64,000 nucleotides of DNA from UBA5239 sp040394635 (GTDB taxonomy: Bacteria > Verrucomicrobiota > Lentisphaeria > Victivallales > Victivallaceae), in assembly GCA_040394635.1 (NCBI GenBank), contig JBEBRW010000011.1:49625-113624 (forward strand). The letters run 5' to 3'. Under the pieces are notes generated by a model. It saw only the letters and a program-made list of their open reading frames with translations. It did no database searches and was not told the DNA's origin. This document shows positions 52,102 to 61,230 of the stretch, piece by piece (the first letter of the stretch is position 1; each line of letters starts with the position of its first letter). The position numbers were made by a program, and so were the translations under genes.

Positions 52102-52914
52102 ATGGCGGGCAGCAGATCATTCAGTCAACTATGTAACCAGATCGGCAATGCGGCATGCATCTATTGCCAGGAGCTGATTATGCTCTTCGGGTTCACTGGC
52201 GAGCTGATTCTGGTGACGAAAAAATACCTCCGGCATCCGGGCAAAATCAACTGGCGCGCGGTGCTGTACAACGCAGATACCTGCGGCAGCGACGCGGTGC
52301 CGATCATTTCGCTGCTCGGGCTGCTGGTCGGGGTGATTCTGGCGTTTCAGGGAATCGTCCAGCTGGGGCGCTACGGCGTGGAAGGGTATATCGTCAACCT
52401 GGTGGGTGCGGTGATCGTGACCGAACTCGCGCCGCTGCTGACGGCGATCGTGCTGGCGGGGCGCTCCGGGTCGGCATTCGCCTCCGAGCTCGGCACCATG
52501 CAGGCAAATGAGGAAGTGGACGCGCTCTTCACGCTGGGATTCGACCCGGTGGGATACCTGGTTTTTCCGAAAATCATCGCGCTGATCATCGTGCTGCCCT
52601 GTCTGACGATTTTCGCCGACGTCTGCGGCATCATCGGCGGCATGCTCGTCTCCTGCGAGAAGCTCGACATCAGCGCCACCGAATATTTCTCGCGGACGCT
52701 GGAAGTGGTCAAGCCCATCGACTTGTTCCAGGGGCTGTTCAAAAGTGTGTTTTTCGGCGTCATCGTTGCCGTTATCGGCTGCATGAAGGGGTATTATACC
52801 GAACGCGATTCGCAGGGAATCGGGCGCTCGGCCACCTCGGCAGTGGTCACCGGCATTTTCCTGATCGTGGTCTGCGACGCGATCATTACCGGCATATTCA
52901 GTACAATCGTTTAA
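52102..52914 (+). CDS. mlaE: MlaE-family ABC transporter permease
   Basis: A 270-residue membrane protein with five to six helices. SDAVPIISLLGLLVGVILAFQG, TELAPLLTAIVLAGRSGSAFASELGTM and the EEVDALFTLGFDPVGYLVFPKI segment are hallmarks of the MlaE/YrbE permease, which together with an ATPase (MlaF) and an MCE ring moves phospholipids between the membranes. It lies between the lipoprotein and the MCE protein. No ATPase gene is present in this locus. Confidence 0.93.
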   Translation: MAGSRSFSQLCNQIGNAACIYCQELIMLFGFTGELILVTKKYLRHPGKINWRAVLYNADTCGSDAVPIISLLGLLVGVILAFQGIVQLGRYGVEGYIVNLVGAVIVTELAPLLTAIVLAGRSGSAFASELGTMQANEEVDALFTLGFDPVGYLVFPKIIALIIVLPCLTIFADVCGIIGGMLVSCEKLDISATEYFSRTLEVVKPIDLFQGLFKSVFFGVIVAVIGCMKGYYTERDSQGIGRSATSAVVTGIFLIVVCDAIITGIFSTIV

Positions 52915-52933
52915 TTTCGAGGTAAGCAATCAA

Positions 52934-53974
52934 ATGAATCAGGCAAACAAAGTCAAACTCGGAGCATTCATATTTTTCGCGGCGCTGCTGACGATCATCT
53001 GCTTCATCGCCTTCGGACTGACCAAGGTTTTCGAGCCCAGAATCCAGGCCATCACCGTATTCGACTCCACGGTCGAAGGGCTCACGGTCGGCTCGCCGGT
53101 CAAGTTCATGGGCGTGCCGGTCGGCCAGGTCACCCGCATCGCCATGCGCGACTCCGACGGCTATGTGAACGTCTACTTCATCATCCGGCGGTCCGCCATG
53201 GACAATATCGATGAAAACAGCATTGTCGACACCCCCTACCACAGCGATTTCCGCGACTTCTTCGACAACAGCAAAATCTCGTGCTTCATCAATGCCGCCG
53301 GGATCATGGGCGGCGCTTACCTCGAACTGAGCACCAGCAGCACCGCCCCCTACATGCTCCCCTCGCTGAAGGTGATTCCGCCTCCGAACACGATCTACAT
53401 CAAATCCCGCACCCTTCACGTGACCAACGTCATCGCCAACGTCTCCAAGACCATCGACCAGATGACCAAGGTCGATTTCGTGGCGCTGGCGGACAAAATC
53501 AGCTATACCATGGACAGCGTCAACCGTATTTTCGTGGGCAAGGAACTCGAGGAGTCCCTGGAGCGCTTCCGCAATATTTCCAAGGACCTGGAAAAAGTCA
53601 CCTCGGTGGTGCGGGAATCCCTGACCGCCGAGCGCGTCGAGATGACCTTCAACACCATCGATTCGGTCAATAACATGCTGATCAGCATCACCAAGGCCAT
53701 TCCCCCCGGCGAGGTGGAAAAAATGACCAAAGAGCTCAACGAAGTGCTGGTCGAAATGAATACCTTCATGAAGGCCACCGGGGTCAAGCGCGATGAAGCC
53801 GCACAGGATTTCGCGGACCTCTCGAAACGGGTCATTCAGCTGAGTACGAAACTGGAGAAATTCATGATACGGCTCTCCGAATTCATCGAATCGATCGAGG
53901 AGCAGCCCGAGCAGATGGTGCGCGGACGTAAATCGCAGGAATATTTTCCGCCCGCCCCGGAAATCAAGAAATGA
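52934..53974 (+). CDS. MCE/MlaD-family lipid-binding protein
   Basis: A 346-residue protein with one N-terminal membrane helix (about 9-29, LGAFIFFAALLTIICFIAFG) and an MCE domain (about 38-118): FDSTVEGLTVGSPVKFMGVPVGQV is the conserved MlaD pattern. The C-terminal half (about 170-330) is helical and heptad-rich, more like PqiB/Mce1 proteins than the short MlaD of enterobacteria, so it may form a longer tunnel across the periplasm. It overlaps the next gene by 4 bases. Confidence 0.92.
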   Translation: MNQANKVKLGAFIFFAALLTIICFIAFGLTKVFEPRIQAITVFDSTVEGLTVGSPVKFMGVPVGQVTRIAMRDSDGYVNVYFIIRRSAMDNIDENSIVDTPYHSDFRDFFDNSKISCFINAAGIMGGAYLELSTSSTAPYMLPSLKVIPPPNTIYIKSRTLHVTNVIANVSKTIDQMTKVDFVALADKISYTMDSVNRIFVGKELEESLERFRNISKDLEKVTSVVRESLTAERVEMTFNTIDSVNNMLISITKAIPPGEVEKMTKELNEVLVEMNTFMKATGVKRDEAAQDFADLSKRVIQLSTKLEKFMIRLSEFIESIEEQPEQMVRGRKSQEYFPPAPEIKK

Positions 53975-54690
53975 AGTTCGCCCGCTTCATCGCGATATTG
54001 TTTCTGAGTGCCGCGGCCTGCGCCCATGACCTCGCTGACAGCGAGTTGCTGGCCCGGGTGGAGCAAGCCCGCCGCCCTACCCTGAGCGTACCGATCAAAA
54101 GCTGCAGTTGGCGGACCGTGTCCTTCCTTCCGGCTTCCGAGGCGCCGCTGTATGTCGACAATATATTCAAGACTCCGAATAAGATCAAAATCGTGACCAC
54201 TGTACCCGGCTCCGAACCGGTTATCCAGGCGTTCAACGGCAAAACCGCCTGGCTCCGCCACGGCAAAAACCTGCCTCAACTTCTGGATGGTGACGCGGCC
54301 AATTACCTGCGTTTCCTGGCGGTAATCAGCAATCCATGCGGGGAAATGAAGGATTATTTTGAGAAAATCACGGTAGAGAAAAACACCGCAACCATCGATA
54401 AAATACTCTGTTACAAGATTATCGGTTATCCATACGCACATTACCGGCAGCTTCCTGTGACGTATTATGTAGCCGTCAGCGATTACCTGCCGCGCCGTAT
54501 CGACATGGGGATTTTCAGCGACGGCAACCTCACGCTGGTCACTTCCTGGTTCGGCAAATACCGCAATTTCAACGGCATCATTTTACCGGAGGAAACCCGC
54601 ACCGCTTCGCCGCAATCGCCGATCGTGTCGAGGGTTATGACGGTAATCGTCAATCCGGAAATTTCAGATCGGGAATTTGAATTGCCCTGA
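53971..54690 (+). CDS. LolA-like exported protein
   Basis: A 239-residue protein with a signal peptide (about 1-18, ending AACA). The mature part looks like the open beta-barrel of LolA/outer-membrane-lipoprotein-sorting proteins: VDNIFKTPNKIKIVTTVPG, EPVIQAFNGKTAWL and the late YVAVSDYLPRRIDMGIF. Such proteins shuttle lipoproteins or lipids across the periplasm. Its ATG overlaps the MCE stop, so it is the fourth gene of the lipid-transport operon and may act with it. Exact family not settled. Confidence 0.65.
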   Translation: MKFARFIAILFLSAAACAHDLADSELLARVEQARRPTLSVPIKSCSWRTVSFLPASEAPLYVDNIFKTPNKIKIVTTVPGSEPVIQAFNGKTAWLRHGKNLPQLLDGDAANYLRFLAVISNPCGEMKDYFEKITVEKNTATIDKILCYKIIGYPYAHYRQLPVTYYVAVSDYLPRRIDMGIFSDGNLTLVTSWFGKYRNFNGIILPEETRTASPQSPIVSRVMTVIVNPEISDREFELP

Positions 54691-54823
54691 CCGGAAAACC
54701 ACAAAAGTACAGAATAAAATCCAGATAAAAGACCTTATTTCGGATGTCAAGTCTATTTTGCTGGAAAATATTGCGAAAAATCTTTCTTTTCTGTTTGACT
54801 TTCCCCGGAAACACAGTACTGTC

Positions 54824-54839
54824 ACACAATATAATGTAT
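54824..54839 (+). promoter_or_regulatory. NrdR-like box 1 upstream of nrdJ
   Basis: ACACAATATAATGTAT resembles the NrdR consensus (ACACWATATATWGTGT type) and overlaps a TATAAT at 54830-54835. Its start is 31 bases, three helical turns, before the start of box 2. Confidence 0.7.
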
Positions 54840-54854
54840 AATCACAAACCCAAA

Positions 54855-54870
54855 CCACAATATATAGAGA
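54855..54870 (+). promoter_or_regulatory. NrdR-like box 2 upstream of nrdJ
   Basis: CCACAATATATAGAGA matches the core CACAATATATAG of NrdR boxes. Spacing to box 1 of three turns is that seen for functional NrdR operator pairs. It lies directly before the nrdJ start. Confidence 0.7.
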
Positions 54871-54873
54871 GCC

Positions 54874-57159
54874 ATGAAAGAGTACAGCATTTCCCAAGAC
54901 ATCTGGAGCCGTAAATATCGTTACGGCGGTTCACCCGAAGTTCCTGCCGACAAAACGGTTAAAGACACCATGAAACGTGTCGCCAAAGCCTGCGCCGCCA
55001 ACGAAAAAGAGCCGGCCAAATGGCAGAAGAAATTCGAAGACATCCTGACCGACCTCGAATTCATGCCCGGCGGGCGGATCATCGCCAACGCGGGTACCAG
55101 CCGCGACCAGACCACCATGTTCAACTGCTACGTCATGAACAAGATCGAAGATTCGATCGACGGCATTTTCGATACGGTAAAAGCTTCCGCGCTGACCCAG
55201 AAACAGGGCGGCGGCGTGGGCTTCGACTTCTCCACCATCCGTCCGCGCGGTTCGCACATCAAGGGTTGTGAAGCTCCGGCTTCCGGTCCACTCAGCTTCA
55301 TGCGTGTGCTTGATTCAACCTGCCGCACCATCATGAGCGCGGGCCAGCGCCGCGGCGCCCAGATGGCGGTCATGCGCTGCGATCATCCCGATATCGAAGA
55401 ATTCATCACCGCCAAGCGCGGCAATACCCAGCTGCAGATGTTCAACATGTCCGTGGCCATTACCGATGAATTCATGCAGGCGGTGAAGAACGATACCGAT
55501 TGGAACCTCAAGTTCGCCGGCAAGACCGCCAAAACGGTCAAGGCCCGCCAGCTCTGGGATACCATCATGCGCTCGACCTACGACTTCGCCGAGCCGGGCT
55601 TCCTGCTGATCGACAAGATCAACCAGATGAACAACCTCTATTATTGCGAAGACATCTGCGCCACCAATCCCTGCGGCGAGCAGCCCCTGCCCCCGTTCGG
55701 CGCCTGTCTGCTGGGCTCAGTGAACCTGACCAAATTCATCAAATTTCCCTTCAGCAAAAAAGCGCAGATCAACAAAGAGCGCCTCGAAGAAGTGGTCTCC
55801 ATCGCCGTGCGCCTGCTCGACAATGTGATCGATTTCAGCAATTACCCGCTCGAAGAACAGCGCCGCGAAGCTTCCGCCAAGCGCCGCATGGGCATCGGCA
55901 TCACCGGGTTGGCGGACGCCATGATCTTCATGGGCATCAAATACGGCTCCCCGGAATCGGTGGAATTCGCCGGCGAGATCATGAAGACCATCACCCACGC
56001 CGCCTACCGCGCCAGCATCGAACTGGCCAAAGACAAAGGGGCGTTTGAGCTGCTCGACCGCAAGAAATACAGCGCCGGCAAATTCATCGCCACGCTGCCG
56101 AAAGATATCCGCGACGGCATCAAGAAATACGGCATCCGCAACTCGCACCTGACCTCGATCGCCCCCACCGGCACCATCAGTCTGCTGGCGGACAATATCT
56201 CCAGTGGCCTCGAACCGGTGTTCGCCATCAAATACACCCGCCGCATCCGCAACGGCAACGAAGACGATGTGTCCGAAGTCGAGATTTCCGATTACGCGTA
56301 CCGCAAATACTGCGAGCACCTCGGCGTCAAGTCCGTGGACATCGCCGAACTGCCGGAGTATTTCGTCACGGCGGACAGCATCCGCCCGGTCGACCACCTC
56401 GGCATCCAGGCGATCCTGCAGCAGTTCGTCGACAGCTCCATTTCCAAGACGATCAATATCCCGCAGGACTACCCCTTCGACGACTTCGCCAATATCTATA
56501 TGAAGGCCTACGAAAGCGGCCTGAAGGGTTGCACCACCTTCCGTCCTTCCGAGCACATGACCGGCGTGCTGGTCCGCACGGAAGAAAAGAAGGAAGAGAA
56601 AAAGGAAGAAAAGGCCAAGAGCAAGAACGGCAGCGATGAAATGGCCAAGCGCCCGGCTGAGCTCACCGGCACCACCTACAAGATCAAGACGGCCCAGTCG
56701 CCGGACGCCTTCTACATCACCATCAATGATTATGAAGAAGACGGCGTGCGCCATCCCTACGAACTCTTCATCAATACCAAGAACCTGCAGCATTTCAGCT
56801 GGATCGTGGCGATGTCGCGCTTGATCTCGGCGGTGTTCCGTCACGATCCCCGCCCGACCTTCCTGATCGAAGAGTTGAAGAGCGTTTACGACCCGAACGG
56901 CGGGTCCTACCGCAACGGCAAGTTCGTACCGTCCCTCGCCGCCGAAATCGGCCTGGTGATCGAAGAACACCTGCTGAAGATCGGTTGCATCGAGCCGAAA
57001 AACGGCCAGAAAGCCGCCGCTGCCCCGGACCAGGTGTCCGTGAGCCAGCCGCTGACCGGCAGCAATAAAATGATCTGTCCCGAGTGCAAGGAAAAGGAAC
57101 TGATCAACCAGGAAAACTGCATCAAGTGCCTCTCCTGCGGCTACAGCAAATGCGGATAG
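54874..57159 (+). CDS. nrdJ: Adenosylcobalamin-dependent (class II) ribonucleotide reductase
   Basis: A 761-residue monomeric enzyme that reduces ribonucleotides without oxygen dependence. FNCYVMNKIEDS holds Cys85, one of the redox pair; NPCGEQPLPPFGACLLGS (from residue 265) carries the thiyl-radical region with Asn, Cys267 and Glu269; APTGTISLLADNISSGLEP binds the phosphate. The C-terminus ends with CPECKEKEL and CLSCGYSKCG, the zinc and electron-shuttle cysteines typical of NrdJ. A lysine/glutamate-rich stretch (about 570-585) separates the barrel from the C-terminal region. Two NrdR-like boxes precede it. The cell therefore needs B12. Confidence 0.95.
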   Translation: MKEYSISQDIWSRKYRYGGSPEVPADKTVKDTMKRVAKACAANEKEPAKWQKKFEDILTDLEFMPGGRIIANAGTSRDQTTMFNCYVMNKIEDSIDGIFDTVKASALTQKQGGGVGFDFSTIRPRGSHIKGCEAPASGPLSFMRVLDSTCRTIMSAGQRRGAQMAVMRCDHPDIEEFITAKRGNTQLQMFNMSVAITDEFMQAVKNDTDWNLKFAGKTAKTVKARQLWDTIMRSTYDFAEPGFLLIDKINQMNNLYYCEDICATNPCGEQPLPPFGACLLGSVNLTKFIKFPFSKKAQINKERLEEVVSIAVRLLDNVIDFSNYPLEEQRREASAKRRMGIGITGLADAMIFMGIKYGSPESVEFAGEIMKTITHAAYRASIELAKDKGAFELLDRKKYSAGKFIATLPKDIRDGIKKYGIRNSHLTSIAPTGTISLLADNISSGLEPVFAIKYTRRIRNGNEDDVSEVEISDYAYRKYCEHLGVKSVDIAELPEYFVTADSIRPVDHLGIQAILQQFVDSSISKTINIPQDYPFDDFANIYMKAYESGLKGCTTFRPSEHMTGVLVRTEEKKEEKKEEKAKSKNGSDEMAKRPAELTGTTYKIKTAQSPDAFYITINDYEEDGVRHPYELFINTKNLQHFSWIVAMSRLISAVFRHDPRPTFLIEELKSVYDPNGGSYRNGKFVPSLAAEIGLVIEEHLLKIGCIEPKNGQKAAAAPDQVSVSQPLTGSNKMICPECKEKELINQENCIKCLSCGYSKCG

Positions 57160-57170
57160 GATAATTTCCA

Positions 57171-57264
57171 ATAGGACAATATAGGACATATAGGACGGAT
57201 AGGAGATCGCTGAGGAACTCAAAAGCTAATCTCCTATAGCTCTTATATGTCCTATTCGTCCTAT
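57171..57264. repeat. Inverted arrays of heptamer ATAGGAC/GTCCTAT between nrdJ and mnmG
   Basis: Left of the centre stand three ATAGGAC units (57171, 57181, 57190) and one ATAGGAG (57199); right of it one CTCCTAT (57231) and two GTCCTAT (57249, 57258). The arms pair to a long imperfect hairpin after the nrdJ stop and probably end its transcript. It is one of three such gene ends in the window. Confidence 0.8.
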
Positions 57265-57317
57265 AAAAACACTTTCCGCGGTTGATTTTTTGCGGTTTTC
57301 GAGGTCTATTATTATTT

Positions 57318-59177
57318 ATGAAATACTATGATGTAATCGTTATCGGCGCCGGCCATGCCGGATGCGAGGCCGCGCTGGCTTCGGCCCGTCAGGGCGCCGC
57401 CACGTTGATGCTCACCACCAACATGGACCACATCGCCCAGATGAGCTGCAATCCGGCCATCGGCGGCATCGCCAAGGGGCAGTTGACCCGCGAAATCGAC
57501 GCGCTCGGCGGCGCTCAGGGCTATGTGACCGACGCGGCGGCGATCCAGTTCCGGCTGTTGAACCGCAGCAAGGGACCGGCCGTCTGGTCGCCCCGGGCGC
57601 AGTGCGACAAGGTCTGTTTCCAGCGCGCCATGAAGCTGACGCTCGAAAATCAGCCCGACCTGGATGTGAAGCACGGCGCGGTAACCGGTTTCATCCTTGA
57701 GAACGGTCAGGTAACCGGAGTCACGACCGAGCTGGATGAAAAACTTTATGCGAAAAGTTTCGTCATCGCGACCGGGACCTTTCTGCGCGGGCTGCTGCAT
57801 TACGGCATGACCAGTCTGCCCGGCGGCCGCAGCGGCGACCCGAGCTCGACGGCGCTGGCAGAGGCCCTGCGCGAACAGCTCCAGCTCGACATCGGCCGCC
57901 TGAAGACCGGGACCCCGCCCCGCATCCTGGCGAAAACCATTGATTTTTCACAGATGGACCGGCAGCAATCCGAGGCGTCGGCGGAGCGTTTCAGTCACTT
58001 TGAGCTCCCCGCCGAACTGCCGAAGGCCCTGCGACGGGATATGCCTTGTTATATGGTTTACTCCACCCCGGAAACGGCGGAAATCGTCCGTCAGAACATT
58101 CACCTCGCGCCGCTGTATCAGGGCAAGATCAAGGGCATCGGCGCCCGCTATTGCCCCTCGTTCGAGGACAAAGTGGTGCGCTTCCCGCATCATGAGAAAC
58201 ACCTGCTTTACCTGGAGCCCGAGGGCGAATACACCGGCGAATATTACATCAACGGCATTTCGACCAGTTTGCCGCCGGTGGTTCAGAATCAGATGTTGGC
58301 GACCATTCCCGGGCTGGAAAATGCGGTGATTTCCCGATTCGCTTACGCCATCGAATACGATTTTATTTTCCCGACGCAGATCGACCGTACGCTGGCACTG
58401 AAAAAATGGCGCAACATCTTCCCCGCCGGGCAGATCAATGGCACCAGCGGTTACGAAGAAGCCGGCGGCCAGGGGCTGCTGGCCGGGCTGAATGCCGCGC
58501 GGTTTGCCGCCGGCAAGGAAGCGGTGGAAATCCCCCGCGACGTCAGTTACCTCGGCGTGATGATCGACGACCTCGTGACCAAGGACATCATCGAACCGTA
58601 TCGCCTTTTCACCAGCCGCGCCGAATACCGCCTGCGGCTGCGCCAGGACAATGCCGACTTGCGGCTGTGTCCGCTGGCGCACGAACTGAACATCCTGCCG
58701 GACGACAAATACCGGAGTTTCTGCGAATACCGCGACCTGCTCGATGTAGCCACGGCATTTGCCAAAACCACCCGGCACCAGGGCAAATCGCTGTTTGAAC
58801 ACTTGAAAATGCTGCAGGGCGATTACGATCAATCGACCGTGCTGCCCTGCCCCTTCGAAATGCCGGAGCTCGACCTGAATTCCGACACCGGGCGCAAGGT
58901 TATGCGCCAGCTGGCGGTCATGGCGCATTACGACGGCTACCTCGAACGCGAGGAAAGCTCCATTGCCAAGCTGCGCAAGCTCGAAAATTGGAAGGTGCCG
59001 GAGGATTTCGACTACAACTCGCTCAGCGGTTTATGCAACGAATCACGGCTGAAACTGAACAAGGTCCGCCCCACCACGCTGGCGCAGGCCGGGCGAATCG
59101 ACGGCGTAACCCCGGTCGAAATCGCATTACTGCAAGTAGCGCTGACCCGGCTGTACAAGGCCGGAAAACAGGATTGA
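57318..59177 (+). CDS. mnmG: tRNA uridine 5-carboxymethylaminomethyl modification enzyme MnmG (GidA)
   Basis: Starting at ATG 57318 (not the upstream TTG 57282) the protein has 619 residues. VIVIGAGHAGCEAALASARQ (7-26) is the FAD-binding motif, MSCNPAIGGIAKGQLTREID the second FAD/active-site motif, and GQINGTSGYEEAAGQG-like wording occurs near 375 (GTSGYEEAGGQGLLAGLNAA). The helical C-terminal domain interacts with MnmE and tRNA. With MnmE it modifies the wobble uridine of several tRNAs. mnmE is not in the window. Confidence 0.96.
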   Translation: MKYYDVIVIGAGHAGCEAALASARQGAATLMLTTNMDHIAQMSCNPAIGGIAKGQLTREIDALGGAQGYVTDAAAIQFRLLNRSKGPAVWSPRAQCDKVCFQRAMKLTLENQPDLDVKHGAVTGFILENGQVTGVTTELDEKLYAKSFVIATGTFLRGLLHYGMTSLPGGRSGDPSSTALAEALREQLQLDIGRLKTGTPPRILAKTIDFSQMDRQQSEASAERFSHFELPAELPKALRRDMPCYMVYSTPETAEIVRQNIHLAPLYQGKIKGIGARYCPSFEDKVVRFPHHEKHLLYLEPEGEYTGEYYINGISTSLPPVVQNQMLATIPGLENAVISRFAYAIEYDFIFPTQIDRTLALKKWRNIFPAGQINGTSGYEEAGGQGLLAGLNAARFAAGKEAVEIPRDVSYLGVMIDDLVTKDIIEPYRLFTSRAEYRLRLRQDNADLRLCPLAHELNILPDDKYRSFCEYRDLLDVATAFAKTTRHQGKSLFEHLKMLQGDYDQSTVLPCPFEMPELDLNSDTGRKVMRQLAVMAHYDGYLEREESSIAKLRKLENWKVPEDFDYNSLSGLCNESRLKLNKVRPTTLAQAGRIDGVTPVEIALLQVALTRLYKAGKQD

Positions 59178-59180
59178 TTT

Positions 59181-60104
59181 ATGATATTGGCAAGCCTGGC
59201 GAAATTTACGAGGAACCGTCTGAACCTGATCTCGCTTGCGGTGGTGCTGCTGTATATCGTCATGGCGTTCGGCGTCGAGGCCTACTCCATTTATTGCCGT
59301 CACGCCAACCTCACGCCGGTTTATGAGCGCGGCAACATCGACGACCGCTTCCAGCCCCCCTCGGCCAGGCACTGGTTCGGCACCGACTACCTCGGGCGCG
59401 ATGTGTTTGCCCGGGCGGTGGCGGGCACGTCCACGGCGGTCAAAGTTGGGTTCATCGCTTCGCTGATTACGGTGATTCTCGGAGTGACGCTGGGCGTACT
59501 GGGCGGTTACTTCGGCGGCTGGCTCGATGACTTCGTGGTGTGGGTGAACAGCACGTTCGCGGCCATGCCGTCGCTGCTCTTTGTGCTGGCGTTTGCCCTG
59601 CTTGTTTCCAAAGGATTTCTCTATCCGCCGCTCGAAAAAATCTTCGGTTCGATTTGCGTGCTCTTCAATACCGAGCCCGGCATGATGGCCGTGTACCTCG
59701 GGATCGGCATCACCGGCTGGGTGGGGTTGTGCCAGGTAGTCCGGGCCGAAGCCTTCAAACTGCGCGAGGCCGGTTACGTACAGGCCGCCAAAGTCGCGGG
59801 GCTCTCCAATTTTCCGATCATCTTCAAACACGTCGTACCAAACCTGTTCCATCTGGTCATTATCTTTTTCACCATCCGCTTCGCGGGGGCGGTGATGACC
59901 GAGGTCATCGTCAGCTACCTCGGACTGGGCGTACAGCAGTTTCCGAGCTGGGGCACGATGATTTCCGACGGCCAGGAACGCCTCTGGCAGGGCATCTGGT
60001 GGGAAGTCGGCGGCGCCACGGTGTTCATGTTCTTCCTCGTACTGTCGCTGAACCTGCTGGGCGACGCCCTGCGCGACCACCTCGACCCGCGGCTCTCCAC
60101 CTAG
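59181..60104 (+). CDS. Peptide/oligosaccharide-type ABC transporter permease (OppC/DppC-like)
   Basis: A 307-residue inner-membrane protein with six helices. HWFGTDYLGRDVFARAVAGT (65-84) is the signature that precedes the core of OppC-type permeases, and EAGYVQAAKVAGLSNFPIIFKHVVPN is the EAA coupling loop that contacts the ATPase. The end, DALRDHLDPRL, is also typical. It would take in peptides, nickel or oligosaccharides together with an OppB permease, two ATPases and a binding protein, none of which is here. It begins 3 bases after mnmG. Confidence 0.9.
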   Translation: MILASLAKFTRNRLNLISLAVVLLYIVMAFGVEAYSIYCRHANLTPVYERGNIDDRFQPPSARHWFGTDYLGRDVFARAVAGTSTAVKVGFIASLITVILGVTLGVLGGYFGGWLDDFVVWVNSTFAAMPSLLFVLAFALLVSKGFLYPPLEKIFGSICVLFNTEPGMMAVYLGIGITGWVGLCQVVRAEAFKLREAGYVQAAKVAGLSNFPIIFKHVVPNLFHLVIIFFTIRFAGAVMTEVIVSYLGLGVQQFPSWGTMISDGQERLWQGIWWEVGGATVFMFFLVLSLNLLGDALRDHLDPRLST

Positions 60105-60179
60105 TAGAAAAGTCGTAAATATCTTGTTTTCCGGTTTGAATATTCGGTTTTACGGATTATATTTAATGCTTTTGGTATG

Positions 60180-60194
60180 ACCTGAGTATCAGGT
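60180..60194. promoter_or_regulatory. Short inverted repeat upstream of asd
   Basis: ACCTGA-GTA-TCAGGT is a perfect 6-bp dyad 27 bases before the asd start, perhaps an operator or a small hairpin. Confidence 0.4.
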
Positions 60195-60221
60195 ACCTTA
60201 ACTCTCAAAATGGAGAACTGT

Positions 60222-61226
60222 ATGTCCAGAGAATTCAATGTGGCAGTTGCCGGCGCCACCGGTGCAGTCGGCATCGAAATGATCCAGACCTTGGAAAGAA
60301 GAAACTTTCCGGTCAAAAATTTGCGTTTACTTGCATCCGCTCGTTCTGCCGGTAAAAAGCTGACATATAAAGGTACCGAAATCACCATTGAAGAACTGAA
60401 ACATGACTCCTTCAAGGGCATCGATATCGCTCTTTTCAGCGCGGGCGGCGACATTTCCAAGGAATACGCCAAGTCCGTGGTGGACGCCGGCGCGGTCATG
60501 GTCGACAATTCCAGCGCGTTCCGTATGGATGACTCCGTGCCGCTGGTCGTGCCGGAAGTGAACCCGGAAGACATCAAGTGGCACAAGGGGATTATTTCCA
60601 ATCCGAACTGCACCACCATCATCATGCTGGTAGCGGTCACCCCCCTGCACCGCGCCAAGAAACTGAAGCGCATGATCGCTTCGACCTATCAGGCCACCAG
60701 CGGCGCCGGCGCCAAGGGCATGGACGAACTGCTGGTCCAGACCAAGCAGTATCTGAACGGCGAGTCGCTCGATATCAAGTTCTTCGCGCATCAGATCGCG
60801 TTCAACCTGATTCCGCATATCGACGTCTTCAAGGAAGGCGACTATACCAAGGAAGAGTTGAAAATGGTTTATGAATCGCGCAAGATGCTGCATTATCCGG
60901 AGCTGAAAATCTCCTGTACGTGCGTCCGCGTGCCGATTCTCCGCGCTCACTCCGAGTCGCTGAATATGGAATTCGAACAGGATGTCACTCCGGAAGAAGT
61001 CCGCGAGATCCTGAGAAATGCCTCCGGCGTGAAATTGGTCGACGATATCGCCAACAAGCGTTATCCGATGCCGAAAGACGCCACCAACCAGGGCGATGTC
61101 CTGGTGGGCCGTATCCGTCAGGATATCTCCCGTGATGACAAGAAGGGCATCGACATGTTCATCAGCGGCGACCAGGTCCTGAAGGGCGCGGCGCTGAACG
61201 CGGTGCAGATCGCGGAACTGCTCTGA
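60222..61226 (+). CDS. asd: Aspartate-semialdehyde dehydrogenase
   Basis: ATG 60222 has GGAG 7 bases upstream and is preferred over ATG 60210; the protein has 334 residues. It makes aspartate semialdehyde for lysine, diaminopimelate, threonine and methionine. AVAGATGAVGIEMIQTLERR is the NADP-binding loop, ISNPNCTTIIML carries the catalytic cysteine (Cys130) and RVPILRAHSES the active-site histidine. Length is that of the short (Gram-positive/archaeal-like) ASADH branch common outside enterobacteria. An AT-rich gap with a dyad at 60180 precedes it. Confidence 0.95.
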   Translation: MSREFNVAVAGATGAVGIEMIQTLERRNFPVKNLRLLASARSAGKKLTYKGTEITIEELKHDSFKGIDIALFSAGGDISKEYAKSVVDAGAVMVDNSSAFRMDDSVPLVVPEVNPEDIKWHKGIISNPNCTTIIMLVAVTPLHRAKKLKRMIASTYQATSGAGAKGMDELLVQTKQYLNGESLDIKFFAHQIAFNLIPHIDVFKEGDYTKEELKMVYESRKMLHYPELKISCTCVRVPILRAHSESLNMEFEQDVTPEEVREILRNASGVKLVDDIANKRYPMPKDATNQGDVLVGRIRQDISRDDKKGIDMFISGDQVLKGAALNAVQIAELL

Positions 61227-61230
61227 TTAG

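Noticed and set aside
57282..57317. TTG start giving MnmG a 12-residue extension
   Set aside because: The family begins at the FAD-binding strand only a few residues after the ATG at 57318.
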